64,000 nt of DNA. It comes from Streptomyces glaucescens (GTDB lineage: Bacteria; Actinomycetota; Actinomycetes; Streptomycetales; Streptomycetaceae). Where the stretch lies: NCBI RefSeq assembly GCF_000761215.1, contig NZ_CP009438.1, positions 6,552,501 to 6,616,500 of the forward strand, read 5' to 3'. Shown piece after piece: positions 35,989 through 45,298 of the stretch. The notes under the pieces were generated by a model. That model saw only the letters and a list, made by a program, of their open reading frames with translations, was not told the DNA's origin and ran no database searches. A program made the translations under genes and the position numbers. Numbering within the stretch: the stretch's first letter is position 1; the number at the start of each line of letters is the position of its first letter.

Positions 35989-37617
35989 TCACAGACGGCC
36001 GAGGACCGTCTGCAGCGCGGTCGTCAGCATCCGATCGGCGTGCGGCAGTTCGGCGTGCGCCCGCCAGGCGACGAAGCCGTCCGGGCGGACCAGGACGGCT
36101 CCGTCCTCGGCCGTGCCGTGCAGCTTCGCCCAGTCGGTGTCCGGCTCGGGGACCAGGTCGCACTCGGGGCCGTCGCCGACCAGGTGGCACTCCACGGGCA
36201 GGCCGAGGTTCGCGGCGGCCTGCGCGGCGGCGGCGCGCCAGGCGTGGCCCTGGGCCCCGGAGAGGAGCACGAACGACCGCTCGTACAGGTCCAGCGTGGA
36301 GATACGTGCCCCGTCCCTGGTGACCCACATGTGCGGGGCACGGGTGCCCGGGTCGCCGCCGAGCTGGAAGGTCTCGGGGACCACCGGAAGGTCGGGGGAG
36401 GCGCCCAGCACCGCGTCGGAGGCGTACCGGTAGCACAGTGCCACGGTCATCAGGTCCTCCGGGTCGTTGTTGCGGGTCGCCGCGGAGCTGAAACCCGGGT
36501 GCTCCTCCTCCACCGCCTGCGCGGACGCCCGGGTGCTGGTGGTGAGGGCGACGGGCCGCCGCTCCCGCTCGTAGCTGTCCAGCAGCGACGGCTCGGCCCA
36601 GCCGCGCAGCACCGCGGCCAGCTTCCAGGCGAGGTTGTGGGCGTCCTGGATTCCCGTGTTGGAGCCGAACGCGCCGGTGGGCGGCATTTCGTGGGCCGCG
36701 TCACCGGCCAGGAACACCCGGCCCCGGCCGTAGCTGTCGGCGACGCGTTTCGACGCGTGCCAGGGTGCCTTTCCGGTGATCTCGACATCGAGATCGGGCA
36801 CGCCGGCGGCGGCCCGGACGTGGTTCGCGCAGCGTTCCTCGGTGAAATCCTCGAGGGTTTCCCCGCGCTCCGGGAACCAGGGAACGTGAATGACCCACCG
36901 TTCCTCGTTGTCCACCGGGAGCAGCGCTCCCTCGCCCCGCGGGTCGGTGATGTAGCAGACGACGAACCGCTCGCCGCCCGTGTAATCCTTCAGCCGCCGG
37001 CTGCGGAAGGTGACGCTGACATTGTGGAACAGCTCACCGGGGCCCGACTGGGCGATTCCCAGCCGATTGCGCACCGGACTTCTCGGGCCGTCCGCGGCCA
37101 CCAGGTAGTCCGCCGCCACGGTGGAGGTCTCGCCGGTCTCCCGGTTCTGGATCAGCGCCCGGATTCCCCGCTCGTCCTCCTCGAAGGAGACCAGTTCGGT
37201 GTTGAAGCGGATGTCCCCCTCGCGGCGGGCCTGCTCCAGCAGCACCGGCTCCAGGTCGTTCTGGCTGCACAGGCACCAGTCCGAGGAACTGACCCGGGAC
37301 ACGTCCATGCCTCCGGAGATGTCCCGGATGATCCAGCGGCGCTGGCTGCCGGTGAGGGTGTCGACCTGGAGGACGCCGTCGTTCCCGGCGAGGGTGGAGG
37401 CGGCGGCCCGGATGCGGGCCTCCAGCCCGGCGGTACGGAAGAGCTCCATGGTGCGGACGTTGTTCCCGCGGCCCCTCGGGTGCGTCGACGTCGCGGCGTG
37501 CCGCTCCACGAGCATGTGCTCGATGCCGAGGCGGCCGAGGAACACGGAGGTGGAAAGACCCACCAGCGATCCGCCTACGATGAGTACTGGTGCAGATTCG
37601 ACTGCGCGTCCGCTCAC
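35989..37617 (-). CDS. FAD-dependent aromatic hydroxylase, spore-pigment ORFVIII-like
   Basis: 542 residues, a class A flavoprotein monooxygenase of the polyketide group. The FAD fold is VLIVGGSLVGLSTSVFLGRL, the DG motif is in VAADGPRSPVRNRLGI, and the second FAD motif is RVFLAGDAAHEMPPTGAFGS. A thioredoxin-like C-terminal domain follows, as in PgaE/RdmE/WhiE-ORFVIII. Expected role: hydroxylation of the polycyclic pigment using NAD(P)H and O2. In S. coelicolor the equivalent gene is divergent from ORFI; here it is at the other end of the operon and points toward it. GTG start at 37617. Confidence 0.9.
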   Translation of the reverse strand: MSGRAVESAPVLIVGGSLVGLSTSVFLGRLGIEHMLVERHAATSTHPRGRGNNVRTMELFRTAGLEARIRAAASTLAGNDGVLQVDTLTGSQRRWIIRDISGGMDVSRVSSSDWCLCSQNDLEPVLLEQARREGDIRFNTELVSFEEDERGIRALIQNRETGETSTVAADYLVAADGPRSPVRNRLGIAQSGPGELFHNVSVTFRSRRLKDYTGGERFVVCYITDPRGEGALLPVDNEERWVIHVPWFPERGETLEDFTEERCANHVRAAAGVPDLDVEITGKAPWHASKRVADSYGRGRVFLAGDAAHEMPPTGAFGSNTGIQDAHNLAWKLAAVLRGWAEPSLLDSYERERRPVALTTSTRASAQAVEEEHPGFSSAATRNNDPEDLMTVALCYRYASDAVLGASPDLPVVPETFQLGGDPGTRAPHMWVTRDGARISTLDLYERSFVLLSGAQGHAWRAAAAQAAANLGLPVECHLVGDGPECDLVPEPDTDWAKLHGTAEDGAVLVRPDGFVAWRAHAELPHADRMLTTALQTVLGRL

Positions 37618-37879
37618 TGAGATTCCTGCCCATCCGGCGGTGCCCGGGTCCGGGGAATTCGGGCACCTGCCTGTTCATGTGTGTCAATCCGTGTTTATCA
37701 AGCGGTACTTGCGCGTGCGATCGGGCACGCCCCTGACTGGGCCGGCCGGGTCAACGGGGAAATTCCACACGCATTTCCGGCGACCCGACCCGGATGGACC
37801 AGCCGCGTTTGCCGGGACGCGCGCCGCGGGAAAACGTGGCACTCGACGGAGCCCACCCCGCGACACCCGGGAGCAGTCA
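37618..37879. promoter_or_regulatory. Divergent promoter region, FAD hydroxylase / P450
   Basis: A 262-base gap, locally less GC-rich (TGTTTATCAAG near 37690), between the hydroxylase (-) and P450 (+) starts. GGGAG precedes the P450 ATG. No clear palindrome was found. Confidence 0.4.
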
Positions 37880-39139
37880 ATGACGCAAGCGTTCGCATCC
37901 GAGGAAATGTCATCCGAGGAGGCCGCGGCGGCGGCCGCCTCCTGCAGCCGGGAGTTCCGCGCCAACCCGCATCCCGTCTACGCCCGGCTCAGGGAGACCG
38001 CGCCGGTGTGCCCGATGTCGCCGCCGCACGGCGTCGAGACCTACCTCATCACGCGGCACGACGACGCCCGCGCCGCGCTGGCCGACCCGCGGCTGAGCAA
38101 GGACATGTACGGCGCCATCGACGCCTATCACCGCATCTTCGGCGACTCGTCCATCGCGCTGGACGACAACATGCTCTTCTCCGACCCGCCGAAGCACACC
38201 CGGCTGCGCAGGATCGTCGGCAACACCTTCACGCCCAAGCGGGTGCAGTCGCTGCGCCCGCGCGTCCAGCAGATCACCGAGGACCTGCTGGACGCCTGCC
38301 CGGCCTCCCGGCCCGTCAACCTGCTCCCCGAGTTCTGCTTCCCGCTGCCGCTGCACGTCATCTGCGAACTGCTGGGCGTCCCGCAGAACGAGCGCAAGCA
38401 GGCCCAGGAGTGGTCCGCGACCGTGGCGCAGACCGGGTTCGGGCCCGAGGCGCGCGCCAGGCTCGAGGTGGCCGAGGGCAATCTGCGCGACTACCTGGTG
38501 GACCTGATCGCCCGCAAGCGGCGGGAGCCGGACGACGGCCTGCTGAGCGCCCTGGTCGAGGCCCACGACCAGGAGGGCGCCCTCACCGACCACGAACTGG
38601 TCTCCACGGCGTGGGTGCTGCTCTTCGCGGGCCACAAGTCGACGGCGTACCAGCTCGGCAACGCCCTCTTCCACCTGCTCACCCAGCCCGAGCAGAAGCG
38701 GCTGGCCCTGCGCGACGAGCAGTCGATGGCCGCGGCGGTCGAGGAGATCTTCCGGTTCGAGACCTCCGTGGAGAACGGCACCTTCCGCTACGCCAAGGAG
38801 GACGTCGTCATCCGCGACACGCTGATCCCCAAGGGCTCACTGGTCCAGGTGTCGATCGCCGGGGCCAACCGCGACCCCGAGGTGTTCGAGGACCCGGACC
38901 GGATGGACGTCGAGCGCCCCAACGCCCAGGCGGACCACCTCGCCTTCGGCTTCGGCCCGCACTACTGCATCGGCGCGCCGCTCGCCCGCCTGGAGATGCA
39001 CCTCGCCCTCACCACGCTCTTCGGCCGGTTCCCCCGCGTCACGCTGGCCTCGGCGCCCGAGGACGTGCCCTGGCTGACCGTGCCGTTCCCCGCCTTCCGG
39101 GGCGTCGCCGAGCTCCCGGTCGTCCTCGACCCGTCATGA
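37880..39139 (+). CDS. Cytochrome P450
   Basis: 419 residues, soluble bacterial P450 size. The heme-binding loop FGFGPHYCIGAPLAR holds Cys363; the I-helix is LLFAGHKSTAYQLGN (oxygen-activating A-G-x-x-S/T, with Ser-Thr rather than the common Thr-Thr), and the ExxR of the K-helix is EEIFRFE. Expected to oxidise a bound polyketide with electrons from ferredoxin; no ferredoxin gene is adjacent. Its stop overlaps the ABM gene (ATGA), so the pair is coupled and probably acts on the same substrate. Confidence 0.94.
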   Translation: MTQAFASEEMSSEEAAAAAASCSREFRANPHPVYARLRETAPVCPMSPPHGVETYLITRHDDARAALADPRLSKDMYGAIDAYHRIFGDSSIALDDNMLFSDPPKHTRLRRIVGNTFTPKRVQSLRPRVQQITEDLLDACPASRPVNLLPEFCFPLPLHVICELLGVPQNERKQAQEWSATVAQTGFGPEARARLEVAEGNLRDYLVDLIARKRREPDDGLLSALVEAHDQEGALTDHELVSTAWVLLFAGHKSTAYQLGNALFHLLTQPEQKRLALRDEQSMAAAVEEIFRFETSVENGTFRYAKEDVVIRDTLIPKGSLVQVSIAGANRDPEVFEDPDRMDVERPNAQADHLAFGFGPHYCIGAPLARLEMHLALTTLFGRFPRVTLASAPEDVPWLTVPFPAFRGVAELPVVLDPS

Positions 39140-39498
39140 CGGCCCCCGTACGGGTGGTCCGGCTGCTCCGGGTGCGGGACGGGCGGGAAGCGGACTTCGT
39201 GGCCGCCTACCAGGGCGTCTCCGAACGGGCCCGCGGCTTCCCCGGCCACCTCGGCGAGCAGCTGTGCCGCTCCCTCGACGATCCCGCCCAGTGGCTGCTC
39301 ACCAGCGAGTGGGAGAGCGCCGAGGCCGTCGGGCGGTGGCGCACCGACCCCGCTCACACGGCCCTGGTCGAGCCGCTGAACGCCTGTCTGCACGACGACC
39401 GCTGGACGGGACTGTTCCACATCATGGCTCCGGCCGGAGCGCGGGCCGTGCCGACCTCCGGTTCCGGGACGGCGCCCGGGGGTCCCGGGACCCCCTGA
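39136..39498 (+). CDS. SchA/CurD-like ABM-domain protein, paralogue of ORFI N-terminus
   Basis: 120 residues. The ferredoxin-like core VVRLLRVRDGREADFVAAYQ with GHLGEQLCRSLDDPAQW and LLTSEW matches the first domain of the SchA/CurD-like protein at 29646 nearly residue for residue in that block, followed by a Gly/Pro-rich tail. It is coupled to the P450 gene by ATGA. It is either an ABM-type monooxygenase/cyclase or a partner protein. The stand-alone copy suggests duplication within the locus. Confidence 0.8.
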   Translation: MTAPVRVVRLLRVRDGREADFVAAYQGVSERARGFPGHLGEQLCRSLDDPAQWLLTSEWESAEAVGRWRTDPAHTALVEPLNACLHDDRWTGLFHIMAPAGARAVPTSGSGTAPGGPGTP

Positions 39499-39642
39499 CA
39501 CCCGCGGCGCCGCCCCCGCGCCTGCGCGGCGCGCCCTCCGCCGTGGCCGGCCGTACTCGTCGTCCGGCCGCCGGTGCCGGGGAACACCGGCCCGGCACCG
39601 GCTCCGCTCACCGCGCGGCTCCTCTCACCGCGCGGTTTCCTC

Positions 39643-41199
39643 TCACCCCGTGGCCCCCTTCACCAGGTCGGCCGCCTTCTCCGCGACCATGATCGTGGGG
39701 GCGTTGGTGTTCCCGCGCGGCACCGTGGGAAAGACCGAGGCGTCCGCGACCCGCAGCCCCGCCACACCGAACACCCGCAGCTCGGGGTCGACCACCGCGC
39801 CGATCGCACAGGTCGACGTCGGGTGGTACAGCGTCTGCCCGGACCGCCGCACCCAGGCGAGCAGCTCCGCGTCGGAGTCCGCGGCGGGCACGTCGTACGG
39901 CCCGGTGACGACATCGGACACCGCCCGCTGTGCGGCGATCTCCAGGGCGATCCGTACACCGGCGACGGCACACTCCCGGTCCTCGGCCGTCATCAGGTAG
40001 TTGTGCACGATGCGCGGGGCGGCGTCCGGGCGCGGGGAGCGCAGGGTGACCGCGCCGCGGCTGGTCGGGGCGAGCACGCACGGACCGAAGCCGAAGCCGT
40101 GCTCGGCGACCGGGCCGAGCCCCTCCTGGTGGAAGAGGACCGGGACGGCGTGGAACTGCACGTCGGGCGCGTCGAGTCCGTCCCGGCTGCGGAAGAAGCC
40201 GCCCGTCTCCCCGATGTTGGAGGTCAGCGGGCCGCGCCCCGCGCTCTCCAGCAGCGCGGCGTTCTCCGCGGCCGCCGCTCCGGTCAGCGACTCCCGGCCG
40301 GTGCGGAAGTTGAGCAGCGCCGCGTAGTGGTCCTGGAGCCCCTGGCCGACCGGCAGGTCGCTGACGACCTCGACACCGAAGGCGGAGAGCGCCGCGGCGG
40401 GCCCGATCCCGGAGAGCATCAGCAGCTTCGGGGACTCGTAGGCGCCCGCGGACAGGATCACCTCCCGCTCGGCGCGGACCACTTCGACGACGCCGCCCCG
40501 TTCCACCTCCACCCCCGTCGCCCGGCCCCCGTCCAGCACCACGCGGTGGGCGCGGGCGGAGGAGAGCACGGTGAGGTTCGGCCGTGCCAGGGCGGGGTGC
40601 AGGTAGGCGACGGCCGTGCTGCAGCGCAGGCCGCCGCGCTGCGTCAGCTGGTAGCTCCCCACACCGAACTGCGTCCCGCCGTTGAAGTCGTCGTTGGTCT
40701 TGTGCCCGGCCTGCACGGCGGCTTCCACGAAGGCCGCCGCGAGCGGATGCCGGGACCTGCCGTCGCTGACCGTCAACGGCCCGCCCACGCCGTGGTGTTC
40801 GTCCTCACCGCGCTCGTTGTCCTCGGAACGCTTGAAGTACGGCAGCACATCGGCGTACGACCAGCCGGTCGCCCCGGCCGCGGCCCAGCCGTCGTAGTCG
40901 GCCCGGTTCCCCCTGATGTAGATCATGGCGTTGATCGAGCTGCAGCCGCCGAACACCTTGCCGCGGGGCAGGTACGCGCGGCGCCCGCCGATCCCCGGCT
41001 CCGGTTCGGAGTCGAGGTCCCAGTCGAGGCCGGATTTGAACAACTGCGGGAAGGCGGCCGGGACATGGATCTCCTGCGCCGTGTCGGGGCCGCCCGCCTC
41101 GATCAGGGCCACCCGGACGGCGGGGTCCTCCGACAGCCGGGCCGCGAGGACACAGCCCGCGGATCCGGCGCCGACCACGACGTAGTCGTACCTGCTCAT
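39643..41199 (-). CDS. GMC-family FAD oxidoreductase (choline dehydrogenase-like)
   Basis: 518 residues. FAD-binding YDYVVVGAGSAGCVLAARLS, the GMC signature KVFGGCSSINAMIYIRGN, and the C-terminal HPTSTCAIGAVVDPELRVFG with the His/Asn active-site region are complete. GMC enzymes oxidise alcohols or, in some natural-product routes, phenols. ATG after AAAGGGGAT. It is convergent with the P450/ABM pair, so its link to pigment chemistry is positional only; a primary metabolic alcohol dehydrogenase is the alternative. Confidence 0.93.
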   Translation of the reverse strand: MSRYDYVVVGAGSAGCVLAARLSEDPAVRVALIEAGGPDTAQEIHVPAAFPQLFKSGLDWDLDSEPEPGIGGRRAYLPRGKVFGGCSSINAMIYIRGNRADYDGWAAAGATGWSYADVLPYFKRSEDNERGEDEHHGVGGPLTVSDGRSRHPLAAAFVEAAVQAGHKTNDDFNGGTQFGVGSYQLTQRGGLRCSTAVAYLHPALARPNLTVLSSARAHRVVLDGGRATGVEVERGGVVEVVRAEREVILSAGAYESPKLLMLSGIGPAAALSAFGVEVVSDLPVGQGLQDHYAALLNFRTGRESLTGAAAAENAALLESAGRGPLTSNIGETGGFFRSRDGLDAPDVQFHAVPVLFHQEGLGPVAEHGFGFGPCVLAPTSRGAVTLRSPRPDAAPRIVHNYLMTAEDRECAVAGVRIALEIAAQRAVSDVVTGPYDVPAADSDAELLAWVRRSGQTLYHPTSTCAIGAVVDPELRVFGVAGLRVADASVFPTVPRGNTNAPTIMVAEKAADLVKGATG

Positions 41200-41448
41200 T
41201 CCATCCCCTTTGATCGAGAAGGCGGTGTCACGCGCGTGCGGGAGGCGGACGCGCCCGCCCCGGCACGCCGGCCGGGCCGGCCGGCGGGGCGAGCGCGTCG
41301 GCGCCGGGGGTGCCGTCACGGCGAGTGTCCCCGCGGGCCCCCGGACCGGTACAGGGTGCGGCGGCCGCTCGGTGGGGACACAGACGAGATCGCGCCACTC
41401 GGCAGCGCCCGGGAGCGCCGGCCGGGCGCACCGGCCCGGCACGGGCCG

Positions 41449-43593
41449 TCAGCCCGGGACGCCGGCCTCGGCGGGCAGCGGCTGCTCCGCCCAGATGACC
41501 TTGCCCTCCCGGGTGTGCCGCGTACCCCAGTGCTCGGCGAGCTGGGCCACCAGCAGCAGCCCGCGACCGCCCTCGTCGAAGGCCCGGGCGCGGCGCAGGT
41601 GCGGGGCGGTGCTGCTCGCGTCGGAGACCTCGCAGGTCAGCGTCGACTGGAGGATCAGCCGCAGCTGAACGGGGCCCTTGCCGTAGCGGATCGCGTTCGT
41701 CACCAGTTCGCTGACCATCAGCTCGGTGGTGAAGGCCAGCTCCTCCAGCCCCCAGGCGGTCAGCCGGCGGGTGGTGAAGTCACGGGCCCCGGAGACGGCG
41801 GCGGGATCGGACGGGAGGTCCAGAACGGCGACGTGGCCGGGATCGAGTGCCCGGGTCCTGGCCACCAGCAGGGCGACGTCGTCGGCGGGACGGCTGGGCA
41901 GCAGCGCGGCCAGCAGCCGGTCGCAGATCTCCTCCGGCGACCCCGGCGCCCGGGCCAGGACGTCGCTCAGCAGCGAGCGCGCGGTGTCCACGTCCCGGAT
42001 GCGGCTCTCCAGGAGACCGTCGGTGAACAGCGCGAGCAGGGTGCCCTCCGGCAGCTCGAACTGGGCCGTCTCGAAGGGCAGCCCGCCCAGGCCCAGCGGT
42101 GGGCCGATGGGCATCTCCGGGAAGTCGACCGCCCGGCCGGCCGGGGCGCCGCCGGCCACCGGGGTCACCACGGCCGGCAGCACGTGCCCGGCGCTGGCCA
42201 GCGTGCACAGCCGGGACACCGGATCGTAGATCGCGTACAGACAGGTGGCGCTGGTCTCGCCGTCCTCGGCCGACTCCTCGCGCTGCAGCCGGATGACCAC
42301 ATCGTCCAGATGGGTGAGCAGCTCGTCGGGCATCAGATCGATGTCCGCGAAGGCGCGGACGGCGGTCCGCAGCCGGCCCATGGTGGCGGCGGCATGCAGG
42401 CCGCGGCCGACCACGTCGCCCACCACGAGGGCGACCCGGGCGCCGGACAGCGGGATCACGTCGTACCAGTCGCCGCCCACCCCCGCGCAGGACCCGCTGG
42501 GCAGGTAGCGGGCGGCCGTCTCGGCCGCGGACTGCGCCTCGGGACGGCGCGGCAGCAGGCTGCGCTGGAGGGCGAGCGCGGTGGAACGCTCCTGGGTGTA
42601 CCGGCGGGCGTTGTCGATGGACACCGCCGCCCGCGCCGCGATCTCCTGCGCCAGCAGGAGGTCCTCCTCGTCGAAGGGCGCCGCGGTGCGGTCCCGGAAG
42701 AACTGGGCCAGGCCCAGGGTGTTCCCGCGCGCCCGCAGGGGCAGCAGCAGCGCCGTGTGCGCGCCCGGCGCGGACGGCCCGCCGTCGTGCTCCGGGGCGT
42801 CCGGTCGCGTGCGGTGGCGCAGCAGCGGCTGCCCCGTGACCAGCGCGTGAGCCGGTTCGGACCCGGCCGGATAGGTGTGCGTCCGGCCCGGGGCGACGGC
42901 GGGTTCGCCACCGCCTTGCGGGTCGGGGTGCTGCGCGACCCGCCGCAGCACCGGCGGGGGAGTGCCGTCGTCCTGGAGGACGGATTCGAAGAGGTCGACG
43001 GTCACCAGGTCGGCGAAGTCGTCCGTGCCGACCTCCGCCAGCTCCCGGGCGGTGCGGACGGTGTCGAGGGTGGTGCCGATCCGCCTGCTCGCCTCGTTGG
43101 TGAGCAGGAGCCGCCGCCGCAGCAGCCGGTCGCGCTCCTCCTGGTAGGCGGCGACGACCTGCTCCGAACCGCGGTCGACGTACTCGAAACCCGTGGCGAT
43201 CAGCCGCATCCCCGCGGCGTTGATCAGCTCCCAGTCGCCGGTGAGCCGCGTGGCCTCGCGCTGGATCATCTGGAGCAGGCTCACATGCCCGAGGCGGTAG
43301 GCCCGCAGGAGGGTGCTGACCGGTACGCCCCTCCGGGCGAATCGGCGGGCCACCTCCGGCGCCGAGGCGGGGGTCTCGATCTCGCTGATGTCGAGGCCGT
43401 GCTCCAGCATGTCGAGGAACGCGGTGACGTGCCCGGCGGTCTCCTCCAGGGCCACCAGGGACAGCTCGTCGTCCTTCCACATCTCGGGCAGCTCGGCGCG
43501 CAGCACCCGCAGCAGCACGTCGGCCGACTGATGCGCCCGCGGCCTCAGCGCCTGAGCCAGCCGCCGCAGGAAGGCGTCGACATCGGTCCCCAT
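41449..43593 (-). CDS. SpoIIE-type PP2C phosphatase fused to an RsbW-like ATPase
   Basis: 714 residues from the ATG at 43593. Domains in order: a helical N-terminal region like RsbR/PucR-type sensors (about 1-150), a GAF domain (about 190-370), a PP2C domain (about 385-580; GVGGDWYDVIPL, VVGDVVGRG, LFTDGLLESR, RPADDVALLV) and a C-terminal HATPase (about 600-705; ELMVSELVTNAIRYGKGP, DEGGRGLLLV). The protein thus combines phosphatase and anti-sigma-kinase-like activities of sigma-factor partner switching. TACGTT six bases before the ATG suggests a leaderless transcript. It adjoins the spore-pigment locus. Confidence 0.92.
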   Translation of the reverse strand: MGTDVDAFLRRLAQALRPRAHQSADVLLRVLRAELPEMWKDDELSLVALEETAGHVTAFLDMLEHGLDISEIETPASAPEVARRFARRGVPVSTLLRAYRLGHVSLLQMIQREATRLTGDWELINAAGMRLIATGFEYVDRGSEQVVAAYQEERDRLLRRRLLLTNEASRRIGTTLDTVRTARELAEVGTDDFADLVTVDLFESVLQDDGTPPPVLRRVAQHPDPQGGGEPAVAPGRTHTYPAGSEPAHALVTGQPLLRHRTRPDAPEHDGGPSAPGAHTALLLPLRARGNTLGLAQFFRDRTAAPFDEEDLLLAQEIAARAAVSIDNARRYTQERSTALALQRSLLPRRPEAQSAAETAARYLPSGSCAGVGGDWYDVIPLSGARVALVVGDVVGRGLHAAATMGRLRTAVRAFADIDLMPDELLTHLDDVVIRLQREESAEDGETSATCLYAIYDPVSRLCTLASAGHVLPAVVTPVAGGAPAGRAVDFPEMPIGPPLGLGGLPFETAQFELPEGTLLALFTDGLLESRIRDVDTARSLLSDVLARAPGSPEEICDRLLAALLPSRPADDVALLVARTRALDPGHVAVLDLPSDPAAVSGARDFTTRRLTAWGLEELAFTTELMVSELVTNAIRYGKGPVQLRLILQSTLTCEVSDASSTAPHLRRARAFDEGGRGLLLVAQLAEHWGTRHTREGKVIWAEQPLPAEAGVPG

Positions 43594-43922
43594 ATCCGCA
43601 ACGTACCGAAGGGTCCGCACCCGCGCCCGTCCGGGCGCACCGGCCGTACACCGGGCGCTCCCGTGGCCCCGGTCCCCGTCCGGGTCCGGGCGGTACGGCC
43701 GCACTCCGGGCGCGCCCGCGTGGCGCCGGTCCCCGTCCGGGCCCCGCAGTGGTCCGGCAGTGGTCCGGGGTGGTCCGCCGCCCGGTGCAGACGGGCTGGG
43801 GGATCTGTCGAGAAGCTGCCCAGAGCCGCACGGCAGACTGCCCTCCGGGGACGCCTCGGCCGGGGGCCCGCCGCCTCCCGGGGGGCACGACCGTGGCGGA
43901 ACGGCATCTTCCGGGGGGATCA
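43594..43922. repeat. Divergent gap containing a 35-bp direct repeat
   Basis: A 329-base gap between the phosphatase (-) and adenylation-like (+) genes, with no coding frame. Copies at 43651-43684 and 43706-43741 share CCGGGCGC and GGTCCCCGTCCGGG with two small insertions; a GTGGTCCGG triplet follows near 43748-43780. A GGGGGGAT ribosome site precedes the GTG at 43923. Confidence 0.5.
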
Positions 43923-45212
43923 GTGCGCGCAGCGGAAACCTTGGCCGACGACGGGACGGACCGTGGCGCGGCCGCCGGAACGCGGCCGGCGGGCCGGGGC
44001 CGCCCGCCGGCCGCGCCGCACCACCGAGGAACCCTCGACGGCCTGTTCTCCCTGATGGCCCGGCGCCGGGGCACCGGCGTCGCCGTGCAGGACGAGGGCC
44101 GCAGCGTCACCTACGCGGGCGCGGAGCGCTACGCCGCCCGGCTGGCCACCGCACTCCTGCGGGCGGACGTCCAGCTCGGCGACCCCGTGCTGCTGCACTG
44201 CACCGACCATGTGCAGTTCCTGGTGGCCCAGTTGGCCGTCCCGAAGCTGGGCGCGGTGTGCGTGCCCGTGCCGCGCGACGCGGATCCGGCGGCCCTGGAG
44301 CGCTGCGCCGAGGTGAGCGGCGCGTCGCTGGTGCTCTGCGGCGCCGCCCTGCGCGCGCGGTGGGACCTGCCCGCCCTGGTGCTGGACGATCCGGCGGTGT
44401 GGTCGCGGATCTCACGGGCCCGCCCGGAGGCGTCGCTGCCCCACTCCGGCCGTACGGACGCGGCACACCTCCTCGTCGAGCACGCCGACGGGACGGGCCA
44501 TCTGATCGACCACCGGGCGTGGCTGCTCGCCCTGGCCGCTCGCACCCGGCGGGCCGGTTCCCCCGGCCCCGGCGTGGCGGTCACGGGACGGCCCGGCGCT
44601 CCGGAGGCGCTGTCCGGGGCGTGGTGGGCGTTCGGCACCGGCGCGACCCTGTCCGCCCTGCCCGGACGCGTCACGCTCGCCGCGCGGCCCACGGAGCACG
44701 CCGGCACGGTCGTCCTGCGGCCCGCCGACCACGCCGCGGCGCTCGACGCGGCCGTACCCGGAGCCCCGGCCCGGCCGCACACCGTCCTGCTGGTCGGCGA
44801 GCCCTGCCCAGGCGAACTCGTGCGCAGGCACGCCCGGATGCTGCCCCGGACCCGTCTGCTCGCCGAGTTCGCCCCCCTCGACGGAGCGCTGCCGTGGGCG
44901 GCCGTCGAACACCCGGCGGACGGTGCCACCCCGCTCTCCTCCGCGGTCGTCGGCCACGAGGTGCCGCGGGTGCGGATCACGATCCGCGACGCCGAGGGGC
45001 GCCCGGTCGAGGACGGCCGCACCGGCGTGGTGTGGGCGTCCGGCACCGCCCTGCCCTTCGACCGGCTGGGCGCGCGCGGCCGCCCGGAAGGCGAGCCGCC
45101 GGCCCCGGCACCGCTCGCGAGGTCGCCCTACCTCGGCCGCCGCGGCGAGGACGGCACCGTGGAGATCACGGGCGGAGCCGCCCGCCCCGGGCCCCGTGTG
45201 CACGGCGACTGA
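43923..45212 (+). CDS. Degenerate, truncated adenylation (AMP-binding)-like protein
   Basis: 429 residues from the GTG at 43923 (GGGGGGAT upstream). The N-terminal half looks like an ANL adenylation domain: TYAGAERYAARLATALLRAD, then LAVPKLGAVCVPVPRDADP, the A1/A2-like regions. The phosphate-binding A3 loop (normally T-S-G-[ST]-T-G-x-P-K) is replaced by LLVEHADGTGHL, and the C-terminal catalytic-Lys domain (A8-A10) is missing; full enzymes are 500-600 residues. Catalysis is therefore doubtful. It may be a regulatory or scaffold relative, or a decaying gene. It is convergent with an AraC regulator. Confidence 0.7.
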   Translation: MRAAETLADDGTDRGAAAGTRPAGRGRPPAAPHHRGTLDGLFSLMARRRGTGVAVQDEGRSVTYAGAERYAARLATALLRADVQLGDPVLLHCTDHVQFLVAQLAVPKLGAVCVPVPRDADPAALERCAEVSGASLVLCGAALRARWDLPALVLDDPAVWSRISRARPEASLPHSGRTDAAHLLVEHADGTGHLIDHRAWLLALAARTRRAGSPGPGVAVTGRPGAPEALSGAWWAFGTGATLSALPGRVTLAARPTEHAGTVVLRPADHAAALDAAVPGAPARPHTVLLVGEPCPGELVRRHARMLPRTRLLAEFAPLDGALPWAAVEHPADGATPLSSAVVGHEVPRVRITIRDAEGRPVEDGRTGVVWASGTALPFDRLGARGRPEGEPPAPAPLARSPYLGRRGEDGTVEITGGAARPGPRVHGD

Positions 45213-45298
45213 GGACCCGGCCGCCGCGGCCGGCGGCCCGAGCCGCCCGGTGCGGTGCTCGCACGGGTCGGCGCGGCGGTGTGCAGGCGTGCCTGCCG

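Noticed and set aside
39574..44055. A 1493-codon plus-strand frame across the GMC and SpoIIE-type genes
   Set aside because: No protein-like features; the opposite strand carries the FAD motifs and PP2C/HATPase motifs.
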